This document shows positions 1 through 8,917 of a DNA stretch of 64,000 bases, piece after piece; the stretch's first letter is position 1; the number at the start of each line of letters is the position of its first letter. The notes beneath the pieces are model-generated. The model saw nothing but the letters and a program-made list of their open reading frames with translations, was not told the DNA's origin and did not search any database. A program made the translations under genes and the position numbers. Origin of the DNA: Marinobacter sp. LV10R510-11A (GTDB taxonomy: Bacteria > Pseudomonadota > Gammaproteobacteria > Pseudomonadales > Oleiphilaceae); assembly GCF_900215155.1 (NCBI RefSeq), contig NZ_LT907980.1, positions 3,348,001 through 3,412,000 on the forward strand. The letters run 5' to 3'.

Positions 1-1
1 G

Positions 2-412
2 TTCTGGCAGGGGTCCCACGACCACCGGGGCACCCCAGAAGCGCCGGGTAGGGTGGCGACTCTAATTGAGCAGCCAGGTGGCACCTGCAAGGGTATGGCC
101 TTCCGGGTATCACCCAGTGTGTTCGAACATTTGGACGTGCGGGAAAAGAACGGTTATTTGAGGTTTTCCACAGCTCTGACGTTCGAAAACGGTAGCTATG
201 CGCAAGGGCTGGTATATATCGCCACCGCGGACAATGAAGTGTTCTTAGGTCATGCGCCCGAAGCCGATATAGCTCGCCAGATTGCTACAGCAACAGGCCC
301 CAGCGGCCCCAACTCCGAATACCTCTTCAGACTGGCTGAGTCATTACGAACACTAGGTGACGAGTGTACGCACACATTTTCTATAGAAGCGTTCCTAAAA
401 TCAGACTCCTGA
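2..412 (+). CDS. ChaC-like gamma-glutamylcyclotransferase, 3' part
   Basis: The frame is open from base 2 with no start codon in the window, so only the last 136 or so residues are present; the family is usually 180-230 residues. The reading before the first GTG at 53 continues the family signature (FWQGSxDHRGTPEAPGR followed by a Gly-Gly-Thr-Cys-x-Gly segment), so 53 is not the true start. Family members open the gamma-glutamyl bond, typically of glutathione, giving 5-oxoproline. The stop codon overlaps the end of the convergent DMT transporter gene by 12 bases. Substrate is inferred from the family only. Confidence 0.8.
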   Translation, partial: FWQGSHDHRGTPEAPGRVATLIEQPGGTCKGMAFRVSPSVFEHLDVREKNGYLRFSTALTFENGSYAQGLVYIATADNEVFLGHAPEADIARQIATATGPSGPNSEYLFRLAESLRTLGDECTHTFSIEAFLKSDS

Positions 413-1318
413 GTTAGCTTCCTGATCTTGCGGGCGAGTGGCGGGATTAAACCCCCTGGGCGGTGATTTCCGACGCTGGTTAAGGCCAATCAGCACCAGC
501 GGCACAACAACCATCATGCTACCCACCAAGAACCACCAGTCTGGTACTTCGTTAAACCATATCCAGCCGATAGCCACAGCCCAAATCAGCCCCGTATATT
601 CCGCACTGGTCACCTGGTTCGCATCCACCTGGCGGTAAGCCAGCAGAACAGTGATGTTGTAGCCCAGAATAAAAAATGCAGAACCCGCCGCAGAAAACAG
701 AATCTCCGGGTGCCAGGTTGCGCCTTGTTGCCACTCCCATCCCGCAAGTAATGCAGAGGCCGGAATGACCAGCAGGTAGTTAAGAAACAGCTTGTGCACC
801 GTGCTCTGGCCCTTTGGCAGCTTGCGTACCATAACGGCATTGATAGCCAGCGAGAACGCCGACCCCAGCGCTGCAATGGCGGCCCAATTGAACTCCATTG
901 GGCGCAGGATAACGATGATGCCCGCAAAGCCGCTGAACACCGCGATCACACTCAGGGGCGAGAGGGTTTCCCGGAAGATGAATACTGAAAATACCATCAC
1001 AAGAATCGGCGCTGCATAAAACACTGCGTTGGCCGTGGCCAGCGGTAGGTTACTCAGAGCTACGATCATGCACAGCAGGCCCACCAGGTGAATGTGCGCC
1101 CGTAACGCATGCACCTTGAAGCCCGCGAAGAGGTTGCTCCGGTCAATTTTTCGCGCCAGCGGCAGCAGGAACACAAGTGTGATCAGGCAGCGTAGAAACG
1201 CGAACTGTAAAATGGGAAAGCCCGGCTCCATGAGCTTGATAAATACGTCAGATATCAAAGCCATGGCGTTGCCTAGCACAAGCAAGAGAATTGCGCTGTT
1301 TACAGTTTTGCCTGACAT
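401..1318 (-). CDS. DMT (EamA) family transporter
   Basis: Inner-membrane protein of about 305 residues with ten hydrophobic segments arranged as two EamA repeats (about residues 8-140 and 150-285), the usual length for drug/metabolite exporters. The frame extends upstream to 1360, but the ATG at 1318 is preferred because AGGAAAG lies six bases before it. A LysR gene is divergent across a 123-bp gap, a common arrangement in which the regulator controls the exporter. Substrate cannot be read from the sequence; relatives export amino acids, nucleosides or small metabolites. Confidence 0.85.
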   Translation of the reverse strand: MSGKTVNSAILLLVLGNAMALISDVFIKLMEPGFPILQFAFLRCLITLVFLLPLARKIDRSNLFAGFKVHALRAHIHLVGLLCMIVALSNLPLATANAVFYAAPILVMVFSVFIFRETLSPLSVIAVFSGFAGIIVILRPMEFNWAAIAALGSAFSLAINAVMVRKLPKGQSTVHKLFLNYLLVIPASALLAGWEWQQGATWHPEILFSAAGSAFFILGYNITVLLAYRQVDANQVTSAEYTGLIWAVAIGWIWFNEVPDWWFLVGSMMVVVPLVLIGLNQRRKSPPRGFNPATRPQDQEANSGV

Positions 1319-1441
1319 GGTTTCTTTCCTGAAATCCAGATATGAATAAAGCGCACGCATAGGAGGTGGCAGTCGTAGTCTATTTGCGATTTAATATCCG
1401 ATAAAGTGATGTTTATTGATTGGGTATTAGAAAAATAGATA

Positions 1442-2395
1442 ATGAAACTGCCTCCCCTTAAAGCCCTACCCGTATTCGAAGCCGTTGCTCGCCTCAACAG
1501 CTTTTCCATGGCTGCTCAGGAATTGGCGGTAAGCCAGAGCGCGGTGAGCCATCAGATCAAACAGCTGGAAACCTACCTGGGTGAAAAACTGTTCTGGCGT
1601 AGCGGGCGCACACTCGCACTGACTGACGAAGGTCGTCAGTACCTGGATGCCATCAGCACCTCTTTACTTCAGATAGAGCGGGCCAGTGAGCAATTGCTGG
1701 GGCGTGAGGAATCCCTCCTTAGGTTATCGGTGTTCAGCTCTTTTGCCGTACGTTGGCTGGTACCCCGGCTGCCGGATTTGCAGCGCTTGCACCCGCAGGT
1801 AGAACTGGCGCTGGAAATGAGCAGCGAAAGCCCGGTGCTGTCTGACCGAGTGGCGGACTGTTTTATCACCATCCACAGGAACTCACCGGCCTACAGTTAC
1901 GAGCTTTTGTACGTGGAACGGCTTTTCCCCGTGTGCAGCCAAGACTACTGGCAACGCATTCGCAGGGAGCTGGGGCGAGAGATAGGCGTAACGGGGCGCG
2001 ACGAGCCTGCCATGACCACGGCTGAAATAGCCCGCTTCCCTCTGTTATCCACCCACAGTATTTACGACAAGGCCGCCGGCGATTGGGAAGCTTGGTATCG
2101 CATGGTGGACGAAACCATCCCCACCGGCGCTCGCATCCAGCATTTTAGCCACATGTTGTTGGCCCTCGAAGCCGCGCGGTTTCATCAAGGCATCGCGCTC
2201 ACCAACGATTACATGCTCAGCACCCGCAAGGGCTCGGAGGAGTTTGTGCGTTTGCCCTGCCACTCACTGGTTACCGGAGACAAATTTTACTTTGCCTGGA
2301 AAGCCAGCCGCCGACGGGAGCGCGGTATTCAGATACTGCGCCGCTGGCTGGTCAGTGAGGCGATTGAAGGAGGGCTGCGGAGTGGGGCGGGCTAA
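1442..2395 (+). CDS. LysR family regulator, GcvA-like
   Basis: 317 residues. The N-terminal winged helix-turn-helix (about residues 5-63) has the characteristic AVSHQIKQLE recognition helix and the KLFWR / LTDEG pattern of the GcvA/AmpR branch. A type 2 periplasmic-binding fold follows for the effector (about 90-300). It is transcribed away from the DMT transporter gene, so that gene and itself are the likely targets. The ATG is the first in frame after a short AT-rich spacer; no strong Shine-Dalgarno is visible. Effector unknown. Confidence 0.87.
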   Translation: MKLPPLKALPVFEAVARLNSFSMAAQELAVSQSAVSHQIKQLETYLGEKLFWRSGRTLALTDEGRQYLDAISTSLLQIERASEQLLGREESLLRLSVFSSFAVRWLVPRLPDLQRLHPQVELALEMSSESPVLSDRVADCFITIHRNSPAYSYELLYVERLFPVCSQDYWQRIRRELGREIGVTGRDEPAMTTAEIARFPLLSTHSIYDKAAGDWEAWYRMVDETIPTGARIQHFSHMLLALEAARFHQGIALTNDYMLSTRKGSEEFVRLPCHSLVTGDKFYFAWKASRRRERGIQILRRWLVSEAIEGGLRSGAG

Positions 2396-2400
2396 CTCTA

Positions 2401-3339
2401 CTAGTTATTTTCCAGGGTTTCCCATACCTCGATGGCGGCGGCAAGGTCTTCGAGCGAGGCGCCCACGGATTTGAACAGGGTTATGGCTTGGTCATTGGTG
2501 CGCCCAGGCTTGTCGCCCCTGATCAGTTCCGCCAGTTCGGCGCGCAGGCTGGTTTCACTGAATGCACCCTCGTTGATGGCCTGCAGTATATCTCCGGCTT
2601 CGCCCATAGCACCGGCGTAGGTGTCCACGAATACCTCGCTGCGAGCCAGGCACTGACTGTCGGTTTCCCGCATGGTTGGCCGGAACGCGCCGACCAGATC
2701 GAGATGGCTGCCGGGTTGCAGCCATTCGCCCCGGATCAGTGGTTCGGTTGACAGGGTCGCACAACTGATGATGTCTGCTTCGGGAACAGCGGTTTCCAGG
2801 TCATTCACCGCTTCACAATCAAAGCGATCGCTGAAACGTTCAGCCAGCGCTGCAGCCTTGTTCGGATTGCGGCCCCATATCCGCACCTTGCGGATAGGGC
2901 GCACCGTGGCGTGAGCCTCTATCAGCATGGGTGCCAGCTTGCCGGTGCCGACTACCAACAATGATGAAACGTCTTGTCGCGACAGCTCACGGGCCGCCAG
3001 GGCAGAAGCCGCTGCGGTGCGCCGGCTGGTTAGCGCGCTGCCATCGATGCAGGCCAGAGGAGTGCCGTGCTGGCCTTCACACAGAATATATAAACCGGAG
3101 ATGGCGGGCAGGCCGGCGTTGGCATTTTGTGGGAACACGTTGACCATTTTCATGCCGATATACCCCGCCTGTTCCCAGGCGGGCATCAGCAGCATGGTGG
3201 CCTCGCCATCCGGCCGATGCATGGCGTGATGGTGTCGTGGTGGGGCTTCCACGCCATGCCGGAACGTATTGGCAAGACGTTCGATCAGTGCTGGCCATGC
3301 CAGCGCGCTCCCCACCTCTTGTGCAGAAATAATACGCAT
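2401..3339 (-). CDS. Ornithine cyclodeaminase / mu-crystallin family protein
   Basis: 312 residues with an NAD(P)-binding Rossmann motif GTGKLA at 131-136 and the family lysine at 64 (GMKMVNVFP). The segment VGAFRPTMRETD resembles the alanine-dehydrogenase / ketimine-reductase branch rather than true ornithine cyclodeaminase, which carries an Asp in a DLNAIGGD-type motif. Reduction or deamination of an imino or amino acid is therefore more likely than proline synthesis from ornithine. It starts five bases after the livM-like stop, so it is the last gene of the Liv-type transporter operon and probably acts on the imported substrate. Confidence 0.85.
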   Translation of the reverse strand: MRIISAQEVGSALAWPALIERLANTFRHGVEAPPRHHHAMHRPDGEATMLLMPAWEQAGYIGMKMVNVFPQNANAGLPAISGLYILCEGQHGTPLACIDGSALTSRRTAAASALAARELSRQDVSSLLVVGTGKLAPMLIEAHATVRPIRKVRIWGRNPNKAAALAERFSDRFDCEAVNDLETAVPEADIISCATLSTEPLIRGEWLQPGSHLDLVGAFRPTMRETDSQCLARSEVFVDTYAGAMGEAGDILQAINEGAFSETSLRAELAELIRGDKPGRTNDQAITLFKSVGASLEDLAAAIEVWETLENN

Positions 3340-3344
3340 AATGC

Positions 3345-4265
3345 CTAATCCTGTTTACGGGTGGCCAGTCGCTGGATCTCACCGACGATGCCACGCCGGA
3401 ACACCATCACACAAACCACGAAGATAGTACCCAGAATCACCTGCACCCAGGAGCCGAAGGATGAGAGTTCATGACTGAGGGCCCCGACGGTGATGGCGCC
3501 AACGACAGGGCCAAAAACGGTGCCCAGCCCACCCACGAGAGTCATCAGTATGACCTCGCCGGAGGTTTGCCAATGGGCGTTGGTGAGTGCGGCAAACTGG
3601 AAAACGATCGCCTTGGTGGCACCGGCCAGTCCGGCGATCGAAGCGGAGATAACGAAGGCCAGCAGCTTGAAGCGGTCTACGTCATACCCCAGCGACAAAG
3701 CGCGGGATTCGTTCTCCCGGATTGCCTCGAGTACCACGCCAAACGGCGAATAAATGGTGCGGTAGATGATGCCGAATCCGATCAGGAAAATGGCGAACAC
3801 AAAGTAGTACATGGCGAGGGAGTTGTTCAGATCAATGAATCCGAATAGCTCGCCCCGGGGGATGCCCTGCAAGCCGTTCTCGCCGCCGGTAAACGGCATC
3901 TGCAGCGCCAGAAAATAGATGATCTGTGCCAGGGCCAGGGTGACCATGGCGAAATAGATGCCTTGCCGACGAATCGCCAGGAAGCCAAAAATGCTGCCAA
4001 GAACCAGGGTAAACCCGGTTCCTGCCAATATACCGAGTAGCGGCGAAAAGCCCCACTCCTTGGTGACATACCCCGTGATATAGGCAGCGCCGCCGAAAAA
4101 AGCAGCGTGGCCAAACGACAAGAGCCCGGCATAACCCAGTAACAGATTGAAGGCGCACGCAAACAGCGCGAAGCACAGCAGATCCATAACAAACACCGGG
4201 TAGGCGAAGAACGGTGCGGTCAGGCCTGCAACAAGCATCAGAATAAACAGGATACGATTGGTCAT
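3345..4265 (-). CDS. livM: Branched-chain amino acid type ABC permease LivM
   Basis: 306 residues, eight or nine hydrophobic segments, and the family signature LLGYAGLLSFGHAAFFG near residues 43-59, placing it in the LivM (BPD_transp_2) family. It forms the membrane channel with the LivH-like protein encoded seven bases upstream. Substrates of this family include branched-chain amino acids, urea and short amides, so the name denotes the family and not a proven substrate. The next gene downstream, an ornithine-cyclodeaminase homologue, follows after five bases. Confidence 0.88.
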   Translation of the reverse strand: MTNRILFILMLVAGLTAPFFAYPVFVMDLLCFALFACAFNLLLGYAGLLSFGHAAFFGGAAYITGYVTKEWGFSPLLGILAGTGFTLVLGSIFGFLAIRRQGIYFAMVTLALAQIIYFLALQMPFTGGENGLQGIPRGELFGFIDLNNSLAMYYFVFAIFLIGFGIIYRTIYSPFGVVLEAIRENESRALSLGYDVDRFKLLAFVISASIAGLAGATKAIVFQFAALTNAHWQTSGEVILMTLVGGLGTVFGPVVGAITVGALSHELSSFGSWVQVILGTIFVVCVMVFRRGIVGEIQRLATRKQD

Positions 4266-4272
4266 GAGCGGC

Positions 4273-5169
4273 TCACTTCTCCTTACCGAACAGTCCCGCC
4301 GGACGGAATAGCAGCACCAGTACCATCAGGAAGAAAATGACGGTGCTGGCAGCGGGTGGGTAGAACACCTTGGTCAGGCCTTCGATGAGGCCAAGTGCAA
4401 GACCGGAGAGAATGGCGCCCATGATGGAGCCCATGCCGCCGATCACCACAACAGCGAACACCACGATGATCAGGTCGGCCCCCATCAGGGGGCTGACCGA
4501 GTACATCGGAGCAGCCAGTACGCCGGCGAGCCCCGCCAGACCAGCACCGAAAGCAAAGGTCAGGGTTATCATCAGCGGAACGTTAAGACCAAACGCCTGA
4601 GTCAGGTCCGGGTTTTCGACGCCGGCTCTCAGACGCGAGCCTAATTTAGTGTGCTCAATGAAGAACCAGGTGGCAAAACACACCACGAGCGAGAACACGA
4701 TGGCGAACAGACGATAGGTGGGGAAATACATAAAACCAAGGTCCACCACCCCACTCAAGCTCTCCGGCTGACCCGGGTAGGGGGTGCCGGAGACGTTGAA
4801 ATAGTTGGAGAACAGGCCCTGAAGAATCAGAGTAATTCCGAAGGTCAGCAGCAGCCCGTATATGTGATCCAGTTCGTACAGGCGCCTGAGCAGGAAGCGC
4901 TCAATGAGCACCCCCAGCAGACCGACCAGCAATGGCACCAGAACCAGCGACGCCCAGAAGCCAATCTGGACGCTGACACCGAACCACTGCTCCAGAAAGG
5001 AGTAGCCAATCAATGCGATAAAGGCACCGAGCATATACATGGCGCCGTGGGCGAAGTTGATGATGTTCAACAGTCCGAATATCACCGCAAGCCCGAGGCT
5101 CAACATGGCGTAAAACACACCGACATTAAGCCCAAGCAGCGCCTGAGCAAGAATGACTTCTATCGACAC
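4273..5169 (-). CDS. livH: Branched-chain amino acid type ABC permease LivH
   Basis: 298 residues with the LivH signature GLLNIINFAHGAMYMLGAF near residues 32-50 and a second family block, VVIGGMGSIMGA, near 240-251. Eight hydrophobic segments. It pairs with LivM to form the translocation pore of a hydrophobic-amino-acid-type importer. It lies between the binding-protein gene and livM with short gaps on both sides, consistent with one transcript from livG to the cyclodeaminase gene. Confidence 0.88.
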   Translation of the reverse strand: MSIEVILAQALLGLNVGVFYAMLSLGLAVIFGLLNIINFAHGAMYMLGAFIALIGYSFLEQWFGVSVQIGFWASLVLVPLLVGLLGVLIERFLLRRLYELDHIYGLLLTFGITLILQGLFSNYFNVSGTPYPGQPESLSGVVDLGFMYFPTYRLFAIVFSLVVCFATWFFIEHTKLGSRLRAGVENPDLTQAFGLNVPLMITLTFAFGAGLAGLAGVLAAPMYSVSPLMGADLIIVVFAVVVIGGMGSIMGAILSGLALGLIEGLTKVFYPPAASTVIFFLMVLVLLFRPAGLFGKEK

Positions 5170-5207
5170 GTTGGCTATCTCCCTTTAAGTCGTCGTCAAA
5201 CGGCGTG

Positions 5208-6425
5208 TTAATTAACCAGCGGACATTTGGTGTCTGCCATTGAGATGTAGGCCTGATCTGCGGGAATCTTTGAGACCACGTTCAGCAGGTCCCACTCGCT
5301 TTTCGATTCCGAGGGCTTTTTCACTTCCACCAGGTACATGTCGTGCAGCATGGAGCCGTTGGGGGCAATTTTGCCACCTTTCACGAACATGTCGTTCAGA
5401 GTCATTTCTCCCAGTTTGGCGCGAACCGTCTCGGTATCGTCCGTTCCGGCTTCCTTGACCGCTTTCAGGTAGTTGGACACAGCCGAATAGACACCCGCCT
5501 GGACCATCGTTGGCATGGCACCATGGCGCTCATTGAATCGGTTGGACCACGCTTTGGTTTCTTCATTCTGGTTCCAGACAAAGGCGGTGGTAAATTGCAG
5601 ACCCTGAGCTATGTCGAGACCCATACTGTGCACATCGGTCAGGAACACCAGCATGCCAGCCAGTTTCTGACCACTTTGGACAATACGGAACTGGTTAGCC
5701 TGCTTGATGGCATTGACTGTATCCTGGCCGGCATTGGCCAGCCCGATTACGTCTGCACCGGACGATTGGGCCTGCAGCAGATAGGACGAGAAGTCATTGG
5801 TGGAGAGCGGTGCGTTGACATTGCCGACCACCTCGCCGCCCATGCTTTCTACTACCGCACCGGTGTTATCTCGCAGTGAATGCCCGAAGGCATAGTCCGC
5901 AGTGATAAAAAACCATTTCTTGCCGCCGTTTTTAACCATCGCGGTGGCTGTACCCACTGGCAGGGCATGGGTATCGTAGACATAGTGAATGCCATAGGGC
6001 GAGCACTGTTCTTCCGTCAGCGCGGTGGAACCAGCACCGGTATTCATGGTGATGATTTTCTTGTCCTTGGCAAGGCCCTGAACGGAAAGCGCGACCGAGG
6101 AGTTATCCAGGGCCGTGATCATGTCCACTTCTTTGGCGTCGATCCATTCACGTGCGGTGCTGGCGCCAATATCCGGTTTGTTCTGGTGGTCTGCTGAGAT
6201 CAACTCAATGGATTTGCCCATAACCGAACCGCCAAAGTCTTCGATGGCCATTTCAGCTGCGATAACGGCACCGGGGCCCTCCAGAGACTTATAGACCCCC
6301 GACATGTCACTGAGTACGCCGATCTTGACCTTGTCGTCAGACAAAGCTCCGGCTGCGGTTAGAGGTAATGTGAGGGACGCCGCAGCCACAGCGACGACCA
6401 GTCCTTGTTTCAAGTGCTTGAACAT
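5208..6425 (-). CDS. livK: Liv-type ABC transporter periplasmic binding protein
   Basis: 405 residues. The frame stays open to 6497, but the ATG at 6425 is chosen because AAGGAA lies seven bases upstream and it begins a clean signal peptide (MFKHLKQG, a hydrophobic stretch, and a cleavage region near TAAGA). The mature part starts KVKIGVLSDMSGVYKSLEG, typical of the periplasmic-binding type 1 fold (Peripla_BP_6). Ligand unknown; the family covers branched-chain amino acids, amides, urea and aromatic acids. Placed between livF and livH, it completes a five-gene importer. Confidence 0.87.
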   Translation of the reverse strand: MFKHLKQGLVVAVAAASLTLPLTAAGALSDDKVKIGVLSDMSGVYKSLEGPGAVIAAEMAIEDFGGSVMGKSIELISADHQNKPDIGASTAREWIDAKEVDMITALDNSSVALSVQGLAKDKKIITMNTGAGSTALTEEQCSPYGIHYVYDTHALPVGTATAMVKNGGKKWFFITADYAFGHSLRDNTGAVVESMGGEVVGNVNAPLSTNDFSSYLLQAQSSGADVIGLANAGQDTVNAIKQANQFRIVQSGQKLAGMLVFLTDVHSMGLDIAQGLQFTTAFVWNQNEETKAWSNRFNERHGAMPTMVQAGVYSAVSNYLKAVKEAGTDDTETVRAKLGEMTLNDMFVKGGKIAPNGSMLHDMYLVEVKKPSESKSEWDLLNVVSKIPADQAYISMADTKCPLVN

Positions 6426-6489
6426 AGTGGGATTCCTTTTGTTATTAGGTTCCGGGTCGGATCCACAAAGGCGGTCCAGGCCCACAGGC

Positions 6490-7209
6490 TCAGACACTCA
6501 GGTGTCTGTTCAACTGCTCTTTTTTGGCCTCAAGGTCGGCCGCATCAATTTGTTGTACCACCTTGCCGTGCTCGATCACGTAATGCCGATCCGCCAAAGG
6601 TGCGGCAAAGTGAAAATTCTGTTCTACCAGAATAATCGTGAAGCCCCTTTCTCTTAGTTTTCGAATAACACTACCCAGGCTTTTCAGGATTACCGGGGCA
6701 AGCCCTTCGGTAATCTCGTCCAGTAACAGAAGGGAGGCACCCGTGCGCAGGATTCGGGCAATCGCCAGCATCTGCTGCTCGCCGCCGGAGAGCTTGGATC
6801 CCTGGCTTTTACGGCGTTCTTTCAGGTTGGGAAACATGGTGTAGATTTCGTCTACCGACAGCCCACCTTTGGCGACTACCGGAGGCAATTCGAGGTTTTC
6901 ATCTACGTTCAGAGAGGCAAAAATACCCCGCTCTTCCGGGCAGTACCCAAGTTTGCCCACGTGGGCAATCCGGTGTGTCGGCATATTGATAATTTCGGTG
7001 CCGTGGATTTTGATGGAGCCGGTGCGTTTACTGACCAGCCCGAGTATGGCTTTCAAGGTTGTCGTTCGTCCGGAACCGTTTCGGCCTAGCAGAGTAATGA
7101 CTTCACCCTCGCGAAGCGTCAGATTCAGGCCATGGAGTATATGGGATTCGCCGTACCAGGCATGCAAGTTCTCAATCCGCAGTAATTCCGGCTTTTGCTC
7201 AGGCTGCAT
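6490..7209 (-). CDS. livF: Liv-type ABC transporter ATPase LivF, Walker A Lys to Arg
   Basis: 239 residues, the usual LivF length, with signature LSGGEQQML and Walker B LLLLDEITEGLAP. The P-loop reads GRNGSGRTTT, so the invariant Walker A lysine is arginine at residue 48 (codon CGA, checked on the minus strand). I recall similar variants in some LivF relatives, so this may be a subfamily trait. The start overlaps the livG end by 11 bases, indicating translational coupling. It powers import together with LivG. Confidence 0.87.
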   Translation of the reverse strand: MQPEQKPELLRIENLHAWYGESHILHGLNLTLREGEVITLLGRNGSGRTTTLKAILGLVSKRTGSIKIHGTEIINMPTHRIAHVGKLGYCPEERGIFASLNVDENLELPPVVAKGGLSVDEIYTMFPNLKERRKSQGSKLSGGEQQMLAIARILRTGASLLLLDEITEGLAPVILKSLGSVIRKLRERGFTIILVEQNFHFAAPLADRHYVIEHGKVVQQIDAADLEAKKEQLNRHLSV

Positions 7210-7981
7210 CAGTCGTACCCATATAAGCTTCCATCACCTCGGGGTTTTTGGAAACCTCGGCATAATTGCCTTCCGCAAGGATTTCGCCCCGGTTCAGTAC
7301 GGTGATCTGGTCGGCGAGCGTCGATACCACATTGAGGTTGTGCTCAACCATGACGATAGTCCTGCCCTCGACCACGCGTTTGATCAGATCGGTCACCGTG
7401 CTCACATCTTCCGCACTCATGCCTTGAGTGGGCTCATCCAGCAACATCAGCCTCGGTTCCAGCGCAATGGTCGTGGCTATTTCCAATGCCCTTTTTTGTC
7501 CATAAGGCAGTTTAACCGCTTTTACGTCCCCAAAAGTGCCAAGACCGACCTGCTCCAGCGTCGCCTGAGCTTTCTCGTTGAGTTGGTCGAGAATCTGCAT
7601 CGGGCGCCAGAACTGGTAGGACACCTGCAGTTTTCGTTGCAGTGCAATGCGAACGTTTTCCCTTGCTGAAAGATGGGGAAACACGGCTGAAATCTGAAAC
7701 GAGCGAACCAGACCGAGCTGGGCGATGCCTGCCGGCTTGGCGTGGGTAATGTCCCGGCCGTCATAGATAATCTTGCCGGATGACGGCGTCAGGAACTTGG
7801 TCAGCAGATTAAAAAACGTAGTTTTGCCTGCCCCATTGGGGCCTATCAAGGCATGGATCGTGCCGGTTTGGACACTGAGATTGACGTCCTTGATGGCGGT
7901 GAAGCCCTTAAAGTTTTTGGTGAGACCGCAGGTTTCCAGAATAGCGGCCGGTTTCTGGGTATGGTCGGTCACGGTAAGCAC
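7199..7981 (-). CDS. livG: Liv-type ABC transporter ATPase LivG
   Basis: 260 residues with intact Walker A (GPNGAGKTT), a family-specific insert, and Walker B (LMLLDEPTQGMS). The C-terminal LAEGNYAEVSKNPEVMEAYMG block is typical of LivG. The start codon is GTG at 7981; a second in-frame GTG at 7972 has a better spaced GGGGG ribosome site and may be the real start. First gene of the operon livG-livF-livK-livH-livM-cyclodeaminase, about 100 bases downstream of a good sigma70 promoter. Confidence 0.88.
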   Translation of the reverse strand: MLTVTDHTQKPAAILETCGLTKNFKGFTAIKDVNLSVQTGTIHALIGPNGAGKTTFFNLLTKFLTPSSGKIIYDGRDITHAKPAGIAQLGLVRSFQISAVFPHLSARENVRIALQRKLQVSYQFWRPMQILDQLNEKAQATLEQVGLGTFGDVKAVKLPYGQKRALEIATTIALEPRLMLLDEPTQGMSAEDVSTVTDLIKRVVEGRTIVMVEHNLNVVSTLADQITVLNRGEILAEGNYAEVSKNPEVMEAYMGTTDAA

Positions 7982-8084
7982 CCCCGGCTGATCAGTGGTT
8001 CACGCACTGGCAGTTATTGATTGTTGTTTTTTAATTTAAAACAGGTTGTTAGAGCCAGACTTTGATGTCCCAAGTACAGACTCC

Positions 8085-8113
8085 AGTAAAGATGTGAATC
8101 GTGATTCTGTCAA
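8085..8113 (-). promoter_or_regulatory. Sigma70-like promoter of the Liv-type operon
   Basis: On the minus strand a perfect -35 TTGACA (8113-8108) is followed after exactly 17 bases by TTTACT (8090-8085), four of six matches to the -10 consensus. It lies in the 163-bp gap between the taurine-type permease gene and livG and would give a leader of roughly 100 bases. This suggests that the Liv-type genes have their own promoter and do not depend only on read-through. No operator was recognised. Confidence 0.55.
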
Positions 8114-8144
8114 GTTGGGCCATGACCATCGATGTGTCTCAGTA

Positions 8145-8915
8145 TTAAAGATATTGATACCGAAGTAACCGGTGCTTGATGCGCTCAAGAATCACTTGGT
8201 CGATCACCGCAGCCAAAATTGCAATAACCAGTATGTTCGTCATCACTCCGGTCATGTCTGCAATCTCTCCCGAATAAGCAAGGGATTTACCAAGCCCGGG
8301 GCTGAAACCCACAATCATTTCGGCAGATATCAACGCACGCCAGGCATTACCAAAAGCCAGCTGCGCCCCGGTAATCAACTCTGGAGTGACCGCGGGAAAG
8401 TACACGCGCTTCAGCATCTGTACTTTGGACGCCCCCATTACTCGTGCGGCAGAAATGTGCACCTTTTCGACACTTTCCGTTGCATTCATGACACTCAGCG
8501 CGGTGGGGAAAAACGCGCCAATCGCCACAACAACGATGATTGGCAAATTACCGAAGCCCATCAGAATCAGGAATAGTGGCACCCAGGCAATCGACGGAAT
8601 GGATTGCAGAATAATAATGGCCGCCTTGAGGGGCCCCCGCACCGCATTTATCGTGCCGCCAACAAGCCCCAGAAGGATTCCGAAGAACAACGCCGCACCG
8701 TAACCAGCTCCAAGCCGTGTCATGCTGTTACCAAGCCCCTCATAGAACTCGGCGCTGTTCAGCTCCTCCCACAATCGCACGATCGCGGTGTGAACGTCTG
8801 GCATCAGGAAGTCGGGCAGAAACCATGCCGCTACCTGCCAGAAAAACAGGATAACGGCGATGGCAATCACATAAGCCCGCTTAGTAGCGACGCCCCTTGT
8901 CTGGCTATTGCTCAT
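8145..8915 (-). CDS. Taurine/nitrate/sulfonate-type ABC permease
   Basis: 256 residues, six hydrophobic segments, with the BPD_transp_1 fold of the SsuC/TauC group. The cytoplasmic EAA loop that contacts the ATPase is visible as SAARVMGASKVQMLKRVYFPA near residues 155-175. The gene follows the binding-protein gene by two bases and is the last gene of a three-gene importer. Substrates in this group include aliphatic sulfonates, taurine, nitrate, riboflavin and thiamine precursors; none can be chosen from this sequence. Confidence 0.86.
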   Translation of the reverse strand: MSNSQTRGVATKRAYVIAIAVILFFWQVAAWFLPDFLMPDVHTAIVRLWEELNSAEFYEGLGNSMTRLGAGYGAALFFGILLGLVGGTINAVRGPLKAAIIILQSIPSIAWVPLFLILMGFGNLPIIVVVAIGAFFPTALSVMNATESVEKVHISAARVMGASKVQMLKRVYFPAVTPELITGAQLAFGNAWRALISAEMIVGFSPGLGKSLAYSGEIADMTGVMTNILVIAILAAVIDQVILERIKHRLLRYQYL

Positions 8916-8917
8916 GT

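Noticed and set aside
4651..5211. Long plus-strand frame opposite livH
   Set aside because: Composition is that of an antisense shadow of the membrane protein gene, with no start signal or family resemblance; the same applies to the plus-strand frames opposite livK and to the minus-strand frames opposite the TatT-like and permease genes.
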